This document shows positions 31,071-40,639 of a stretch of 64,000 bases of DNA, piece after piece (position 1 is the stretch's first letter; each line of letters opens with the position of its first letter). Where the stretch lies: positions 1,079,709 to 1,143,708 of the forward strand of contig CAJNDS010002424.1 of NCBI GenBank assembly GCA_905221605.1, in the 5' to 3' direction. The notes beneath the pieces were generated by a model. It was not told the origin of the DNA. It was given only the letters and a program-made list of their open reading frames with translations, and did no database searches. This DNA is from Symbiodinium natans (taxonomy: Eukaryota > Sar > Dinophyceae > Suessiales > Symbiodiniaceae). Made by a program: the position numbers and the translations under genes.

Positions 31071-32226
31071 GTAGGGTTTAGGGTTTATACTTGCCGCAAA
31101 TTTAGGTTTTTTTGGGCTTAGCTAGGGCTTAATATACTTTTTTCAAGGTGTAGGTTGGGTATTTTCGGAGTTTCTAGGGTTTTGGGAGGAGTTAGGCTTT
31201 TGACAAATTGAGGGTTCTAGATCTTGGTTCAGGGTTTGGGTGTAGGCGTTCCCTCAGCCCCGAAACCCTCTAAGCTGTCGGAGTCTGGCGACTTTGAAGC
31301 TGGTGTTGCTTAGGGTTTAGGGTTTAGGGTTTGGGGTTTTTAGGGCTGTTAGGGGCTTTAGGGTTTTTAGTGTTTTTTGGGGGGTTTATAGGGTTTTTAG
31401 GGTTTTTGGGGTTTTTAGGGGTTTTAGGGTTTAGGGAAGGACAGGTATTGTGAAGGACCGATCTGTGTTTCGATGTACCCTACCCCAAAACCTTTATGAT
31501 CGTTAGGGACCCTGAACCTTAAGTCGCTGTCAACACCAGTTCTCCAGCGTAGGGTGCGATTTTTAATCACCATTGCCTGTGGTTGGTTAAGGGGTTAAGG
31601 GTTGATGGTCTATGGGTGTATGGGTTTATGGGTTAAGGGTTTAGGGTTTAGGGTTTACGGTCAGTAAGACACTGCGGCAGCAAAACGACAACAGAATGTC
31701 CACACCCTTCGTAGCACGGCCTTCTACCATCCACGCCCAAGACAATTGCTCGTGGCAGAAGGACTCAACGAGTCACAAACCACTGAACTAAACCCTGCCC
31801 AAAGCCTAAAACCTGAAACCCTCAAGCAGGTACCGGAACCTCCGCACCACCAAGTGCTGCAAGCCAGAATCCGAAAAACAGAATAAAAGAAACAAGTAAG
31901 CAAATCCATAAAGCAAAAAAGCTGACCCGATTACATGTCGTGGTCCGCTATGATGCGAAGTTTTTCCCACAAGTATTCTGTGACCCCTATGGCTTTGGAT
32001 AAGGCGAAGAATTACAGCAAAAGGCCAGCAGGCCTTGAATACCCAGCTTCAGAGTCCCAAAAGCAATCGAAACTCCGTATAAAACCCGTTTCGCGAAGCA
32101 GGCAGTCCACGTGCGCGCGCCACCAAGCCCCAAGCCCCAAAACGAAGAAACCCGAAACCACCAAAGCCTAAATCAAAAACTTAAAGAATACACGCCCTGA
32201 GCCCTAATCCCTAAACCCCAAACTGG

Positions 32227-32332
32227 GTAGTGCTTTGTGGATAATTATTAAAATTTCCCTTCCTTCCCTTTTAAGGGAACCACTATTCATAAGCCAATTT
32301 TTTTTGAAGGGGCTTTTAAAGCACCACTCAGC
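32227..32332. mobile_element. Family E element abutting an exon
   Basis: GTAGTGCTTTGTGGATAATT to CTTTTAAAGCACCACTCAG. Its last bases supply the acceptor AG of the next exon. Confidence 0.75.
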
Positions 32333-32427
32333 AAAAGGTACCAGAACTTCTGCACCAATGTGGTCAAGCGCTCCATTGGGCCGTTGGCCCCGCCCAGCTC
32401 GGCGGGCTACACCAAGGCCTGCCGGAT
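32332..32427 (+). CDS. Exon directly after a family E element
   Basis: The acceptor CACCACTCAG is the end of the element. Phase 0 gives QKVPELLHQCGQALHWAVGP, then AQLGGLHQGLPD, up to GTGCCC. The alternative frame RYQNFCTNVVKRSIGPLAPP runs to GTGGGA (32435). Both look like protein, so the frame is open. Confidence 0.45.
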
Positions 32428-32744
32428 GTGCCCTGTGGGAGGGAGGGAGGGGGGTTTTAGGGGTTGAGGGTTTAGAGGCTAGGGGCTTGGGGTTTTAGGG
32501 TTTTTAGGGTTTTTAGGGTTTAGGGTTTTAGTGGTTTCAGGTTTAGGGTTTTCGCGTTTTAGGGTTTTAGGGTTCAGGGCTTAGGGTTTGTGGTCTCTTT
32601 TTTGCAGTTTACTTCTTGCACAGTATAGTGCAGGTCGATGGTTTTCTAAGGCTTAGTGTTTTGAGGCGCATGACGCCCTGCTGGCTGCGACAGTTCGATG
32701 CATGGGTTTGTCTGTGTCTGTTGGTGCATTTGCATGTTGAGCAG

Positions 32745-32810
32745 GCCGCCCGTGCGCCGTTCTCAGAGCAGCTCGGCCACTGATACCCTCTGATGCAGGG
32801 ACTTGCTCCT
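32745..32810 (+). CDS. Candidate exon
   Basis: After GTTGAGCAG the frame RPCAVLRAARPLIPSDAGTC ends at GTAGATTGG, followed by TTTAGGG repeats. Confidence 0.35.
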
Positions 32811-33432
32811 GTAGATTGGGTTTAGGGTTTGGGTTTCGGGTTTCGGGTTTCGGGTTTAGGGGTTAGGGTTTAGGGTTTAGGGTTTAGGGTTTAGGGTTTA
32901 GGGTTTAGGGTTTTGGTTTCGGGTTCAGGGTTTAGGGTTTAAGGGGATTGCACTTAGCCTTGTTGCTGAGCCTGTAGGAGTGCTCTCCTTTTGTAACCGG
33001 AAGCTCTACAAAAAGCACGGGTGCCCGAAGAGAGCACCACGATCCAAAAAGCCGACCCAAATTGCCTCTTCATAAGTTAGGTCATGAGTCATGAGATCTT
33101 CATAAGTTAGGTCATGAGATCGAGCTGAAAACCGTAACCCTATTCCAGCGTCAGCCCATCCAAACAGCCCCTAGAAACCTGAATGGGACCTTACACCTCC
33201 AAGTCCTAATCCCCCAGCCTAAATCCCAACAGATCCCAAAAGACCTTCATTCTTGAACCTTCAGCTTCAGCTCCACAAATCCTTGAACCCCAGTCCCCCC
33301 CCCCCCCCCCCCCCCCCTGCAAAAGCTCCACGTCAAGCCCCAAGAGATTGTCCTTCACAGCTTCCGAGCCAAAGCACAAGCCGCAAGCGCCCTAAACTCT
33401 AAACCCTAAACCCTAAACCCCCTCTAAGGCAG

Positions 33433-33504
33433 CAAGTGCAAGCGCAGCGAGCCCACGTGAACCGTGTGGATGTGCCCTCGGACGCGCCGCGCGGGATGAA
33501 TTGG
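33433..33504 (+). CDS. Exon, unidentified
   Basis: CCCTAAA repeats and CTAAGGCAG precede QVQAQRAHVNRVDVPSDAPR, then GMNW; the GC donor at 33505 or GT at 33512 is followed at once by TTTAGGG. Confidence 0.48.
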
Positions 33505-33528
33505 GCTTGGGGTTTAGGGTTTAGGGTT

Positions 33529-33832
33529 TAATCCCTTCCCCCTTTTATTAAATGGACCCCTAAGAATAAAACACTTTCCGGAAAATCCTGCCGAAACCAA
33601 CCCCGCCTTTAAAACCCTAGTCCGAATTAGGGGGGGGGTTCAGGCCTCCAAGAAACCCCTCAACACCAATAAAACCCTCAGAGGGTTACTTAAGTTGATT
33701 GCTTGAGAAAACCCTGAAGTCTCATGAATTTATGACATTTCGATAAGAATACCCCCTGATAATAAAAACACTTTTTTTTTAAAGGGGGGGGGGGGGGGGG
33801 GGGGCCCGTTTAATATTAGGGGGAAGGGATTA
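33529..33832. mobile_element. Family L element, about 300 bp
   Basis: AATCCCTTCCCCCTTTTATTAAA at the left mirrors TTTAATATTAGGGGGAAGGGATT at the right. It is inserted within TTTAGGG sequence and contains a poly-G run. No coding capacity; likely a longer MITE. Confidence 0.7.
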
Positions 33833-34273
33833 AGCGTGTTATTGAGGGTTTCGGGTTTGGGGGGTAGAGCTTTGAGGGTTCAGGGCTTCAGGAGTACACA
33901 GGACTTCACTTTCCCCAACAAAAACGGCTCAACCATGGCAACTCTACATCAACATTTAGTTGTACCCGAAAACCCTAAACTTAGCTATACTGAAGTTATA
34001 CCCAACATGTAATGTAAATGAACGGCAGCCGCCTTCATGAAATACGGGTTTGGTCACGGACACCATTACGACTTCTAAAGTTACTTTAAAGGATTCTGGT
34101 GTATATATGGGGCTTTCCCCAAACTAAGCAGACCCTTGTTGGGGGTTCCTATCCGAAGGATTATTGCAATTGCGGGCAATATGGGGGTGCCCCTCTTGTC
34201 GGAAGCACCCATTTGGGTTTGAGGCTTCGGCTTTGCGGCTGCCATGGGCATGTCGGGATTGGACACAAGAGCC

Positions 34274-34437
34274 CTAAACCCTAAACCCTAAAGCCTAAAC
34301 CCTAAACCCTAAACCCTAAACCCTAAACCCTAAACCCTAAACCCTGGACCCTAAACCCTAAACCCTAAACCCTAAACCCTATAAACCCTAAACCCTATAA
34401 ACCCGAAACCTTATAAACCCTAAACCCGAAACCCTAT
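34274..34437 (-). repeat. CCCTAAA array
   Basis: About twenty units, the last ones diverging to CCCTATAAA and CCCGAAA. They precede kinase exon 34481. Confidence 0.92.
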
Positions 34438-34480
34438 GCAGCCCAATGCCCTACCTTGAAAAAGCTCGTTGAGTCCTCAG

Positions 34481-34530
34481 GCTGGCAGGTGTTCCTCTTG
34501 CTTTCGTCGATGGCTTCGCGGCGGCACCAA
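34481..34530 (+). CDS. Adenylate kinase domain C: DGF exon
   Basis: After GTCCTCAG the frame LAGVPLAFVDGFAAAPS echoes the LVDGFPRTP signature; the PR is replaced by AA, so the copy has lost the conserved Arg. The donor GTTCAC leaves one base that joins in phase to LAALEAAGL at 35136. Confidence 0.55.
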
Positions 34531-34587
34531 GTTCACGGCATGAGTTGAAGTCAAGAACACCTGTGAAGAAAGACCTTAAACCCTACC

Positions 34588-34690
34588 GTAGGAGCCCCAA
34601 AACCTACTGTTTTGTAGGTTCTTAGTCTAAAAACCTTGTAGGTTCTCAGGTGCGTTGCCTACAAAAGTAGGTTTTGAGTCTTGAGTGCTT
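34588..34690. mobile_element. Family I element
   Basis: CCCCAAAACCTACTGTTTTGTAGG and CTACAAAAGTAGGTTTTGAG form an inverted pair. It is related to 16057-16170. Confidence 0.5.
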
Positions 34691-34972
34691 AAGGTATACT
34701 CCAAGCACTCCCTTGGCTAGATGTGCAAAGGACTGGCCGTAGGTCCTACAGGGGCCGGGTCCTTGCATCTAGGGACCTAAAGGAGGGACCCTTATAAGCG
34801 ACCGTAGGGGTTATTGTAGGTGATTTAGGGGCTACTTAGGTATATCGGGAGTATGTAAGGTGTATGCATCGGTCAATACATTCAAGGGCTGGTAACAGAA
34901 GGGTTGGGGGAGGGAAACAATTAAATAAACAGTGCGCTCGAATAAAATAAAGCCTCAACCCCTAAACCTTGG

Positions 34973-35075
34973 GGATGTTCCCCTTACACTAACTAGTCCT
35001 TAGTAGGGATTATTTCTAGGGAGGGGGGTACTACAATCCCTGTTAAGGACTCTTAGTAGGAGGGGGAAAATTCCA
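34973..35075. mobile_element. Family A foldback element
   Basis: GGGGATGTTCCCCTTACACT and CTAGTCCTTAGTAGGGATTA mirror ACAATCCCTGTTAAGGACTC and TTAGTAGGAGGGGGAAAATT. Confidence 0.7.
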
Positions 35076-35135
35076 ACCAAACCCCTGAACCAAAAACCTT
35101 GTCCACTCGCCTGCCTAAACGCTCTTTCAAACCAG

Positions 35136-35190
35136 GTCTGGCTGCTTTGGAGGCCGCTGGGTTGGCGCCGCTGAGCCACTTCTCCGCAGG
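35136..35190 (+). CDS. Adenylate kinase domain C exon
   Basis: The frame LAALEAAGLAPLSHFSA fits the Ala/Leu-rich helix after DGFPR. Acceptor AAACCAG; donor GTTGAG, two bases over, which pair with the acceptor at 35703. Confidence 0.5.
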
Positions 35191-35384
35191 GTTGAGGATT
35201 TAGGTTTTCGGGTTTCGGGTTTAGGGTTTCGGGTTTGGGGTCCGGGGTTTAGGGTTTAGGGTTCAGGGTTTAGGATATGTTAGGGGTTCAGGTTGTAGAA
35301 GTTTGGGCGTGGCACCCAGTTCCGTGCCCCAGAAGACGGGGGGGGGGGGGGCGTGAACCCTGAACCTGAACCTCAGCACCTCTT

Positions 35385-35483
35385 GGTCACCCAGTGGTGC
35401 CCTTTTGCCTTTCTCATGGTTCGAGGTTGCCTTTTGTAAAGTATCCCCAAGCCTTAGTGTAGTATGGGGTTCTGGGCTACCAA
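35385..35483. mobile_element. Family B element, diverged
   Basis: GGTCACCCAGTGGTGCCCTT at the left and GGGTTCTGGGCTACC at the right. The interior is weakly conserved. Confidence 0.45.
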
Positions 35484-35703
35484 CCTTTTCAGGATTATGT
35501 GTTTTCAGCTTTTCTTGGGCTTCAACTCTTACTGGGCAGCCTTTCGCATGGTCATTTGGACAAGCAAGCCCAAGGAAAAACCACAGCCCTCAACAGGTTT
35601 CAGGTGGAGCCCTTGGCGAACCCTAAGCCCTAAGCCTAAACCCTAAACCCTAAACCCTAAACCCCAAACCCTAAACCCTAAACCCCACAGGAACCCGTTT
35701 CAG

Positions 35704-35770
35704 AGGACTTCACCGGCCAACCCAGTGCCAAGGCGACCCCCGCGCTTTGATCTTCGGCATGGAGCAGGCG
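35704..35770 (+). CDS. Adenylate kinase domain C exon
   Basis: CCCTAAA repeats lie upstream; the acceptor is CCGTTTCAG. In the phase left by 35190 it reads GLHRPTQCQGDPRALIFGME, then QA, matching the strand and VPDEVL loop of adenylate kinases. The donor GTGTAGGG is followed by TTTAGGG. Phase 0. Confidence 0.55.
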
Positions 35771-35935
35771 GTGTAGGGCAGTGTAGGGTTTAGGGTTTAG
35801 GGTTCAGGGTCTAGGGTTTAGGGTTTAGGCGCAACCCACATCTCCAGAACAAATCCTGTGCTCCCTGGGCCCTCAGTCCTTTTTCAAGCCAAGCCTGGTC
35901 CGGTGGGCTATCTGAAGCCCTGAGCCTTTGACCAG

Positions 35936-36012
35936 GATAATGCCAACCCTGCAGCTCGGATCATGGACCTGCTGGGCCTCTACTACAGGCGCTTCCTGAC
36001 GCCTGGCGCGAT
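35936..36012 (+). CDS. Adenylate kinase domain C: C-terminal helix exon
   Basis: After TTTGACCAG the frame DNANPAARIMDLLGLYYRRF, then LTPGAM, follows in phase 0. It matches DD-x-x-E-x-x-x-x-RL-x-x-Y-x-x-x-T-x-P. The RGR of the LID is absent. Confidence 0.58.
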
Positions 36013-36116
36013 GTTATACACCCTAAACCCCAAAACCCTAAACCCTATACCCTATACCCTATACCCTCAACCCTAAACCCTGTTGATGCTGCTGCCAGGT
36101 CGCTTTGTGTTTTCAG

Positions 36117-36147
36117 GGCTCCTGGAGTTCCTGGACCCGCGCCCCCT
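36117..36147 (+). CDS. Candidate exon before a family F element
   Basis: The acceptor is TGTGTTTTCAG. One frame (APGVPGPAPPVSFHNIG) stays open to the GT inside the adjoining F element at 36168. Another (LLEFLDPRPLSPS) stops there and looks more kinase-like. The internal donor GTCTCC (36148) suits either. Confidence 0.4.
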
Positions 36148-36157
36148 GTCTCCTTCC

Positions 36158-36268
36158 ATAATATAGGGGTCGGAACGATTACTACTAGTTTTTTCCCCTA
36201 TGGTCCCTTTATATTTTACCATAATAACCCCCCAAACCCTGTTCTACCTATTCAGGCCCCTATATTAG
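36158..36268. mobile_element. Family F element
   Basis: TAATATAGGGGTCGGAA at the left and TTCAGGCCCCTATATTA at the right are inverted outer ends. Copies are at 45566-45680, 58821-58918 and 60047-60170. A GT (AGGG|GTCGG) and an AG (TTCAG|GCCCC) lie at equivalent places in each end. Confidence 0.78.
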
Positions 36269-36478
36269 CTCCCTACATGAGTGGTTTTGTTTTCTAGGGG
36301 GGAACTCCCCTTATTGTGCACCCCGAAATACAACATTCCTTGCGCAAGCTCCCATATGCAACCCTAAACCCTAAACCCCTCTAAACCCTAAGCCTAAACC
36401 ATCAACCCCTCAACCCTAAACCCTAAACCCTCAGCCCCTAAACCCTCAACCCTAAACCCTAAACCCCTAAGCCGCCAG

Positions 36479-36572
36479 CAAAGGATTGTCATGGGCGAAG
36501 CCGGGCCTAGCAGCCAGGCAGGGTGGGGCCTGGGAGCCTATCTACAAAACCTATCATTGGCCCAGAGTCAGG
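36479..36572 (+). CDS. Exon, unidentified
   Basis: CCCTAAA repeats precede AGCCGCCAG; the frame starts QRIVMGEAGPSSQAGWGLGA and continues YLQNLSLAQSQ to GTTTAGGG. Repeat polarity is typical. Confidence 0.5.
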
Positions 36573-36579
36573 GTTTAGG

Positions 36580-36638
36580 GTTTAGGGTTTTGGGTTTTGG
36601 GTTTTGGGTTTTGGGTTTTGGGTTTTGGGTTTTGGTAG
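36580..36638 (+). repeat. (TTTTGGG)n array
   Basis: A heptamer variant TTTTGGG is homogenised over eight or so units next to normal TTTAGGG and directly before a family B element. Confidence 0.85.
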
Positions 36639-36740
36639 CCCAGTAGTAACCTTTACCTGTGATTTGATTCTGGGTTCCCTTCATCAAGTAACCAACTTTA
36701 AAAGGGGTGCCCTTATTATCATATGGTTGCAGGGCTACCA
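36635..36740. mobile_element. Family B element
   Basis: GGTAGCCCAGTAGTAACCTT at the left and ATGGTTGCAGGGCTACC at the right, with GATTCTGGGTTCCCTT inside. Confidence 0.75.
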
Positions 36741-36756
36741 ACAGAAACATGCTGCA

Positions 36757-36868
36757 TCCCTGTAAACCAATTAAACCCGGAAATCGGGGTCATATAGACC
36801 GCATACTAATCTAGTCCCTACTAAGGTCTATGAACCGTAAACCCTTTTAGGGCTCATGTGGTCCCCCA
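36757..36868. mobile_element. Family K element
   Basis: See 30780-30935 for the shared blocks; this copy ends GGGCTCATGTGGTCCCCC. Confidence 0.5.
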
Positions 36869-36987
36869 GGATGAGCTTTGTTTTTAAGGGATTCGGGTTT
36901 ATGGCCTAGGGTCTCAGGGTATCGAGTCCTCTTGTCAGTCGTTTCTGCTTTGGTTCTGGTGCCTGGTTGTATGTGCCACTTGCGGAG

Positions 36988-37038
36988 GTCTTTGGTTGCG
37001 GCTTGCTTCGGGATGATGCGCGAAGGTTGTGGCACTTT
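36988..37038 (+). CDS. Candidate exon
   Basis: Seventeen phase-0 codons (VFGCGLLRDDARRLWHF) between TGCGGAG and GTTTTGG. The neighbouring exons' phases would skip it, so it is tentative. Confidence 0.33.
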
Positions 37039-37153
37039 GTTTTGGGGTGCTTCATGTCTTTGGTTTTCAGACTGGCAGCCCTAGTCCCCTCAACCTCCAA
37101 ATCCCTAAGCCCTAAACCCAAAGCCTCAAACCTAAACCCCACACCTAAATCAG

Positions 37154-37229
37154 GCCGGACCTTCGGCAGAGATCGATTGGATCTGGCACGCGCACACGAC
37201 GCGGCCGGCCTGAAGTACAGGGCTTTGGG
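37154..37229 (+). CDS. Exon, unidentified
   Basis: In the phase left by 36572 the frame reads RTFGRDRLDLARAHDAAGLK, then YRALG. Acceptor AAATCAG; donor GTGGGG. Confidence 0.5.
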
Positions 37230-37349
37230 GTGGGGGAAACCACCCTAAACCCGAAACCCTAAACCCTCAGCCCTAAGCCCTGTAACCCTAAACCCTCTAA
37301 ACCCTAAACTATATAAAGCTGCAAAGGGTTTCGGGGTTTAGGGCCCAAG

Positions 37350-37381
37350 GGGCGATCTTCCATCTACAACAGGATCAAGTG
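37350..37381 (+). CDS. Candidate small exon
   Basis: After GGGCCCAAG the frame GRSSIYNRIK ends at GTATGG. Confidence 0.33.
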
Positions 37382-37551
37382 GTATGGGCTGCAGAAGGAT
37401 ATCTATATATATATATATATATATGAACTTCCCGTATACCTCGCACCTGACACCCGAAAGCCTAAAAACTCGGAAATGACAGCCTCAAACGCAACCCTGA
37501 AATCCTGAGCCCTTTTAAATCCCAAACCCCTAAATCCCTCTAAACTCATAG

Positions 37552-37604
37552 GAGTGGCCCGCAAGCCACACTTCAGTCGCACGAGGCTGACTAGAGCCCT
37601 AAAG
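37552..37604 (+). CDS. Candidate exon, basic
   Basis: The frame VARKPHFSRTRLTRALK lies between AACTCATAG and GTCCCT, which begins the family D element at 37605. Confidence 0.35.
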
Positions 37605-37877
37605 GTCCCTGTACCTAGAATGACCTATATAGTATATACATGTGGGCCTTCAACTACAGGCTTGCCGATATATTTAGTAGCCTTACGGTCCAAACCCTAA
37701 AGCGTAATCCCTATGTACATAGGTCAGTAGGTATCTCAGCCCTGCAAACCCTATGAACCCTTCGGCGGAACCCTAGACCCTAAACCCTAGACCCTAAACC
37801 CTAGACCCTAAACCTTAAACCCTAAATCCCTAAACGCTATTAACCTTTGAGGGGGAAGCTAAGCCCCCCCGCCCAAG

Positions 37878-37953
37878 GCATCCCATGGTCTACGGCGATG
37901 ATTGCCGGCGCTTGTTCGGGCATGTGCGGCTTGGCACGCAGCATCTGAGGGAG
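37878..37953 (+). CDS. Exon, unidentified
   Basis: The frame HPMVYGDDCRRLFGHVRLGT, then QHLRE, starts after CGCCCAAG and ends at GTTGGG. A long TTTAGGG array (37961-38034) follows the donor. Confidence 0.5.
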
Positions 37954-37960
37954 GTTGGGG

Positions 37961-38034
37961 GGTTTAGGGTTTAGGGTTTAGGGTTTAGGGTTTAGGGTTT
38001 AGGGTTTAGGGTTTAGGGTTTAGGGTTTAGGGCT
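37961..38034 (+). repeat. TTTAGGG array after a donor
   Basis: Ten regular units begin 8 bp after the donor of the preceding exon. Confidence 0.92.
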
Positions 38035-38105
38035 ATTATACCCTACAATCCCTTAAAAAGGCCCTTTATAGGGTTGATCAAAGGGATTATAGGGCCTAAT
38101 AGCCC
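38033..38105. mobile_element. Palindromic element H
   Basis: GGGCTATTATACCCTACAATCCC is mirrored by GGGATTATAGGGCCTAATAGCCC. It abuts the TTTAGGG array. Confidence 0.65.
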
Positions 38106-38351
38106 ATCCCGGTAGGCGGGTTTAGCGGTTCGGGCTCAGCGTGCTTTTAGGCGGGTCTAGGGAGTTTGGGGGTTTAGGGGGTTTAAGGTTTGGGGTGGGT
38201 TTAAGGGGGGTTTCGGGCGTTTCGGGTGTTTAAGGGTTCCGAACTCCATCCCCAATCATGGCTCCAAAGACCCGAGCCTGAATTCCTGAACCACACGCCC
38301 TGATGGGGTCACAATCTTTTACTGACTTTGCAAGCAGCCAAGTGCCCAACT

Positions 38352-38531
38352 TGATAAAAGGCTAGGGTTTAGGGTTTAGGGTTTTAGGGTTTTAGGGTTT
38401 TAGGGTTTTAGGGTTTTAGGGTTTTAGGGTTTTAGGGTTTTAGGGTTTTAGGGTTTTAGGGTTTTAGGGTTTTAGGGTTTTAGGGTTTTAGGGTTATAGG
38501 GTTATAGGGTTTTAGGGTTTTGGGGTGTTAG
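38352..38531 (+). repeat. (TTTTAGGG)n octamer array
   Basis: After a few TTTAGGG units the array changes to TTTTAGGG, repeated about twenty times. No other array in the window has this length variant in such a homogeneous form. Confidence 0.92.
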
Positions 38532-38607
38532 GGTCTTAGGGTTTTTGGGTTTAGGGTTTGGGGCTGCCCATGTCACTTGGCCGAGGATTCCGCACATCCC
38601 ATGCAAG

Positions 38608-38700
38608 CCCTCTGGCTCCTCCAAGCCGTCGGCGGCTCCTGATGAGGGCCAGGTTGCGATGTCCGCCATGACGAAGGCACTTCAGGAGGACCTGCCACTT
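38608..38700 (+). CDS. Exon, Ser/Pro/Ala-rich
   Basis: Thirty-one phase-0 codons starting PSGSSKPSAAPDEGQVAMSA, then MTKALQEDLPL, between CATGCAAG and a GC donor. Here repeats point outward: TTTAGGG-type before and CCCTAAA after. Confidence 0.45.
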
Positions 38701-39015
38701 GCCTGGATGCCAGCCCTAAACCCTAAACCCTAAACCCAAATAGCCCCTAAGAGCCCCTAAGAGCCCTGAAGTCTACTGCGCCCTCCGCCCCCACAAGGCA
38801 AGCCCTAAACCCGAAACCCTAAACCCTAAACCCTAAACTCTAACCCCAAACCCTAAACCCTAAACTTCCCCCAAGCTGCAGCCAAAACGAAGCCTTCGTG
38901 CAACACTCACGCTTGAGGCCTAAAGTTTTGGCCTTTGGGGTACATGCAGGGTCTAATGGCTTAAAGCCCTTAACCCTCAACCCTCAACCCTAAACCCTAA
39001 ACCCTGAACCCTCAG

Positions 39016-39112
39016 CCGGTGCCGAGGATGGCGTTCGCGGCTGAGAGTTCGGAGCAGCTGGCGGGGGCAAACACCTGGACATTTCGCAGGGATCCGGCCG
39101 AGGAGTTCGGGG
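39016..39112 (+). CDS. Exon, unidentified
   Basis: Phase-0 frame PVPRMAFAAESSEQLAGANT, then WTFRRDPAEEFG. CCCTAAA repeats end 1 bp from the acceptor CCCTCAG; the donor GTTTAGGG is itself the first repeat. Strong composition. Confidence 0.6.
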
Positions 39113-39679
39113 GTTTAGGGTTTAGGGTTTAAGGGGTTAGGGTGTAGGTTTCGTGGGTTTAGGGGTAAAGGAGACTCCTGAACTTCAGGGGTTTGTCAGG
39201 GTTTCGGGTGTAGGGGTTCAGGGTTTTAGGTTTGGGGGTTTTGGAGTTTAAGGTTCAGGGTTTCAGGGTTCGTTAGGGGTCCAGGAGCTAGGGTTTTGGC
39301 GTTGAACTGCCTGGGGCTGGCGGAGTGCGGTGCTTTGTCTGGGGCTGTTTATGTTGAGGGGTGGGGTGGGGAGTGAGGTTCAGGGGTTCCGTGAGCGAAA
39401 CCTGCGTACGCGCCGTAAACACTGGTTTAAGGTTCAGGGTTTATAGCGTCTAAGGTTTATGGGAGGGGCATAAATGAGTTCTGGTGCGTTCTGTTTTAGT
39501 TGCCTGGTACATGATTGAAGCCGGAATAGCAAGTTTTTGTTGAGTATTATCGTCTCTGAGCGCATCCTCAAGCCTCGAATTACATGCACCCCAAGAAACC
39601 GTAGGCTGCCATCCTTGCCCTTTAAATTGCCACCTCCCAGGCAGGCCTTCAGGCCTACCCTGAGCTCCTCTACCCGCAG

Positions 39680-39769
39680 GAGGACGACATCATTACCCTG
39701 GGATGTTTCCTGCCTGGGGGCGACCGGTCGTGGCTCTCGGAACGCCTTCGGAGTGCGTCTTGGCCCAAG
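39680..39769 (+). CDS. Exon, unidentified
   Basis: The acceptor CTCCTCTACCCGCAG and donor AAG-GTTAAG are both good. Thirty phase-0 codons start EDDIITLGCFLPGGDRSWLS, then ERLRSASWPK. No family recognised. Confidence 0.6.
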
Positions 39770-40564
39770 GTTAAGCTCACTGCATTTGGGGTGTGGGATT
39801 TCGGGCCTTCCGAGGGCTGCTCCCCCAAAACTGACGCAACCATTTTGAATTTCATGACAGAAGCTCATCTTCTTGGGGTTTTGTGTGCGAGTTCAGCGCA
39901 CCCGAAACCCTAAGCCCTAAACACCTTTAGCCCTTTAAGCACCCAGAAGAAGTCAATCGCAACTCTCTTATTTTAGAGTACCCGGTCATATGTCTAACAG
40001 AGGTCTGTCCTTGCGTTTCCTCGTCTCAAGAACTGTGACATTAGTCTCAAGACCCATCCGGTCCCGCACAGTAGCTAGGCCCCAGCCATGCAGGTTAAAA
40101 TAGATCCGATGGCTCGGCACAGTTCCCGAATGTTTGGTGCTGTTTCTAAACAGCCTCTGAGTTCCTGAGGGTTGTCTGACGATTCTAGAGCCCCGGTTGG
40201 CGCTGACACAGAAACAAGCCACCGGGTATTCCAACTCCTACGGACACTCACGTAGAGATCCTAAAACCCTAAACTCTAAACCCTAGATCAACCCTAAACT
40301 TCAATGATTTCTTGATCCGAAACTTCGGCCGCGAGGGTTCAGCAGGGTTTGGGGTTTAGGGTCCCCGTGGAACCTCCTGTAGGAAGATTCTATGAAGTCT
40401 TCAAGCGCGCTCCCGCTCCTAGTAGGCTCCTAGCAGTCTGAAAAGCGTCTTTTTCCCGAACCCCAAACCCTAAACCCTAAACCCTTAACTGGCCTCAGCC
40501 CTACATAACAACCCAACCCCCTCAAGCCCCCCCCCCCCCCCCCCTCCTCCTGTTTTACTGTCAG
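39770..40564. other. Gene-free stretch
   Basis: Mixed sequence with short CCCTAAA fragments and a poly-C run at about 40529. A possible exon at 40382-40427 (EDSMKSSSALPLL) was too weak to call. Confidence 0.3.
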
Positions 40565-40639
40565 AGAGGTCGGTGGCGGCCTTGGGCAGGCGTTGTGGCA
40601 GTCTCTGCAGGAACCCGAAGCCTGGAGCTGCTGGGCAGG
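40565..40639 (+). CDS. Exon, unidentified
   Basis: After a pyrimidine-rich acceptor (TTTTACTGTCAG) the frame EVGGGLGQALWQSLQEPEAW, then SCWA, runs to GTCTTT. Confidence 0.45.

Noticed and set aside
39434-39868. 144-codon minus-strand ORF
   Set aside because: The + strand in the same place has an exon with good acceptor and donor (39680-39769); the minus frame contains repeat-derived sequence at its end.
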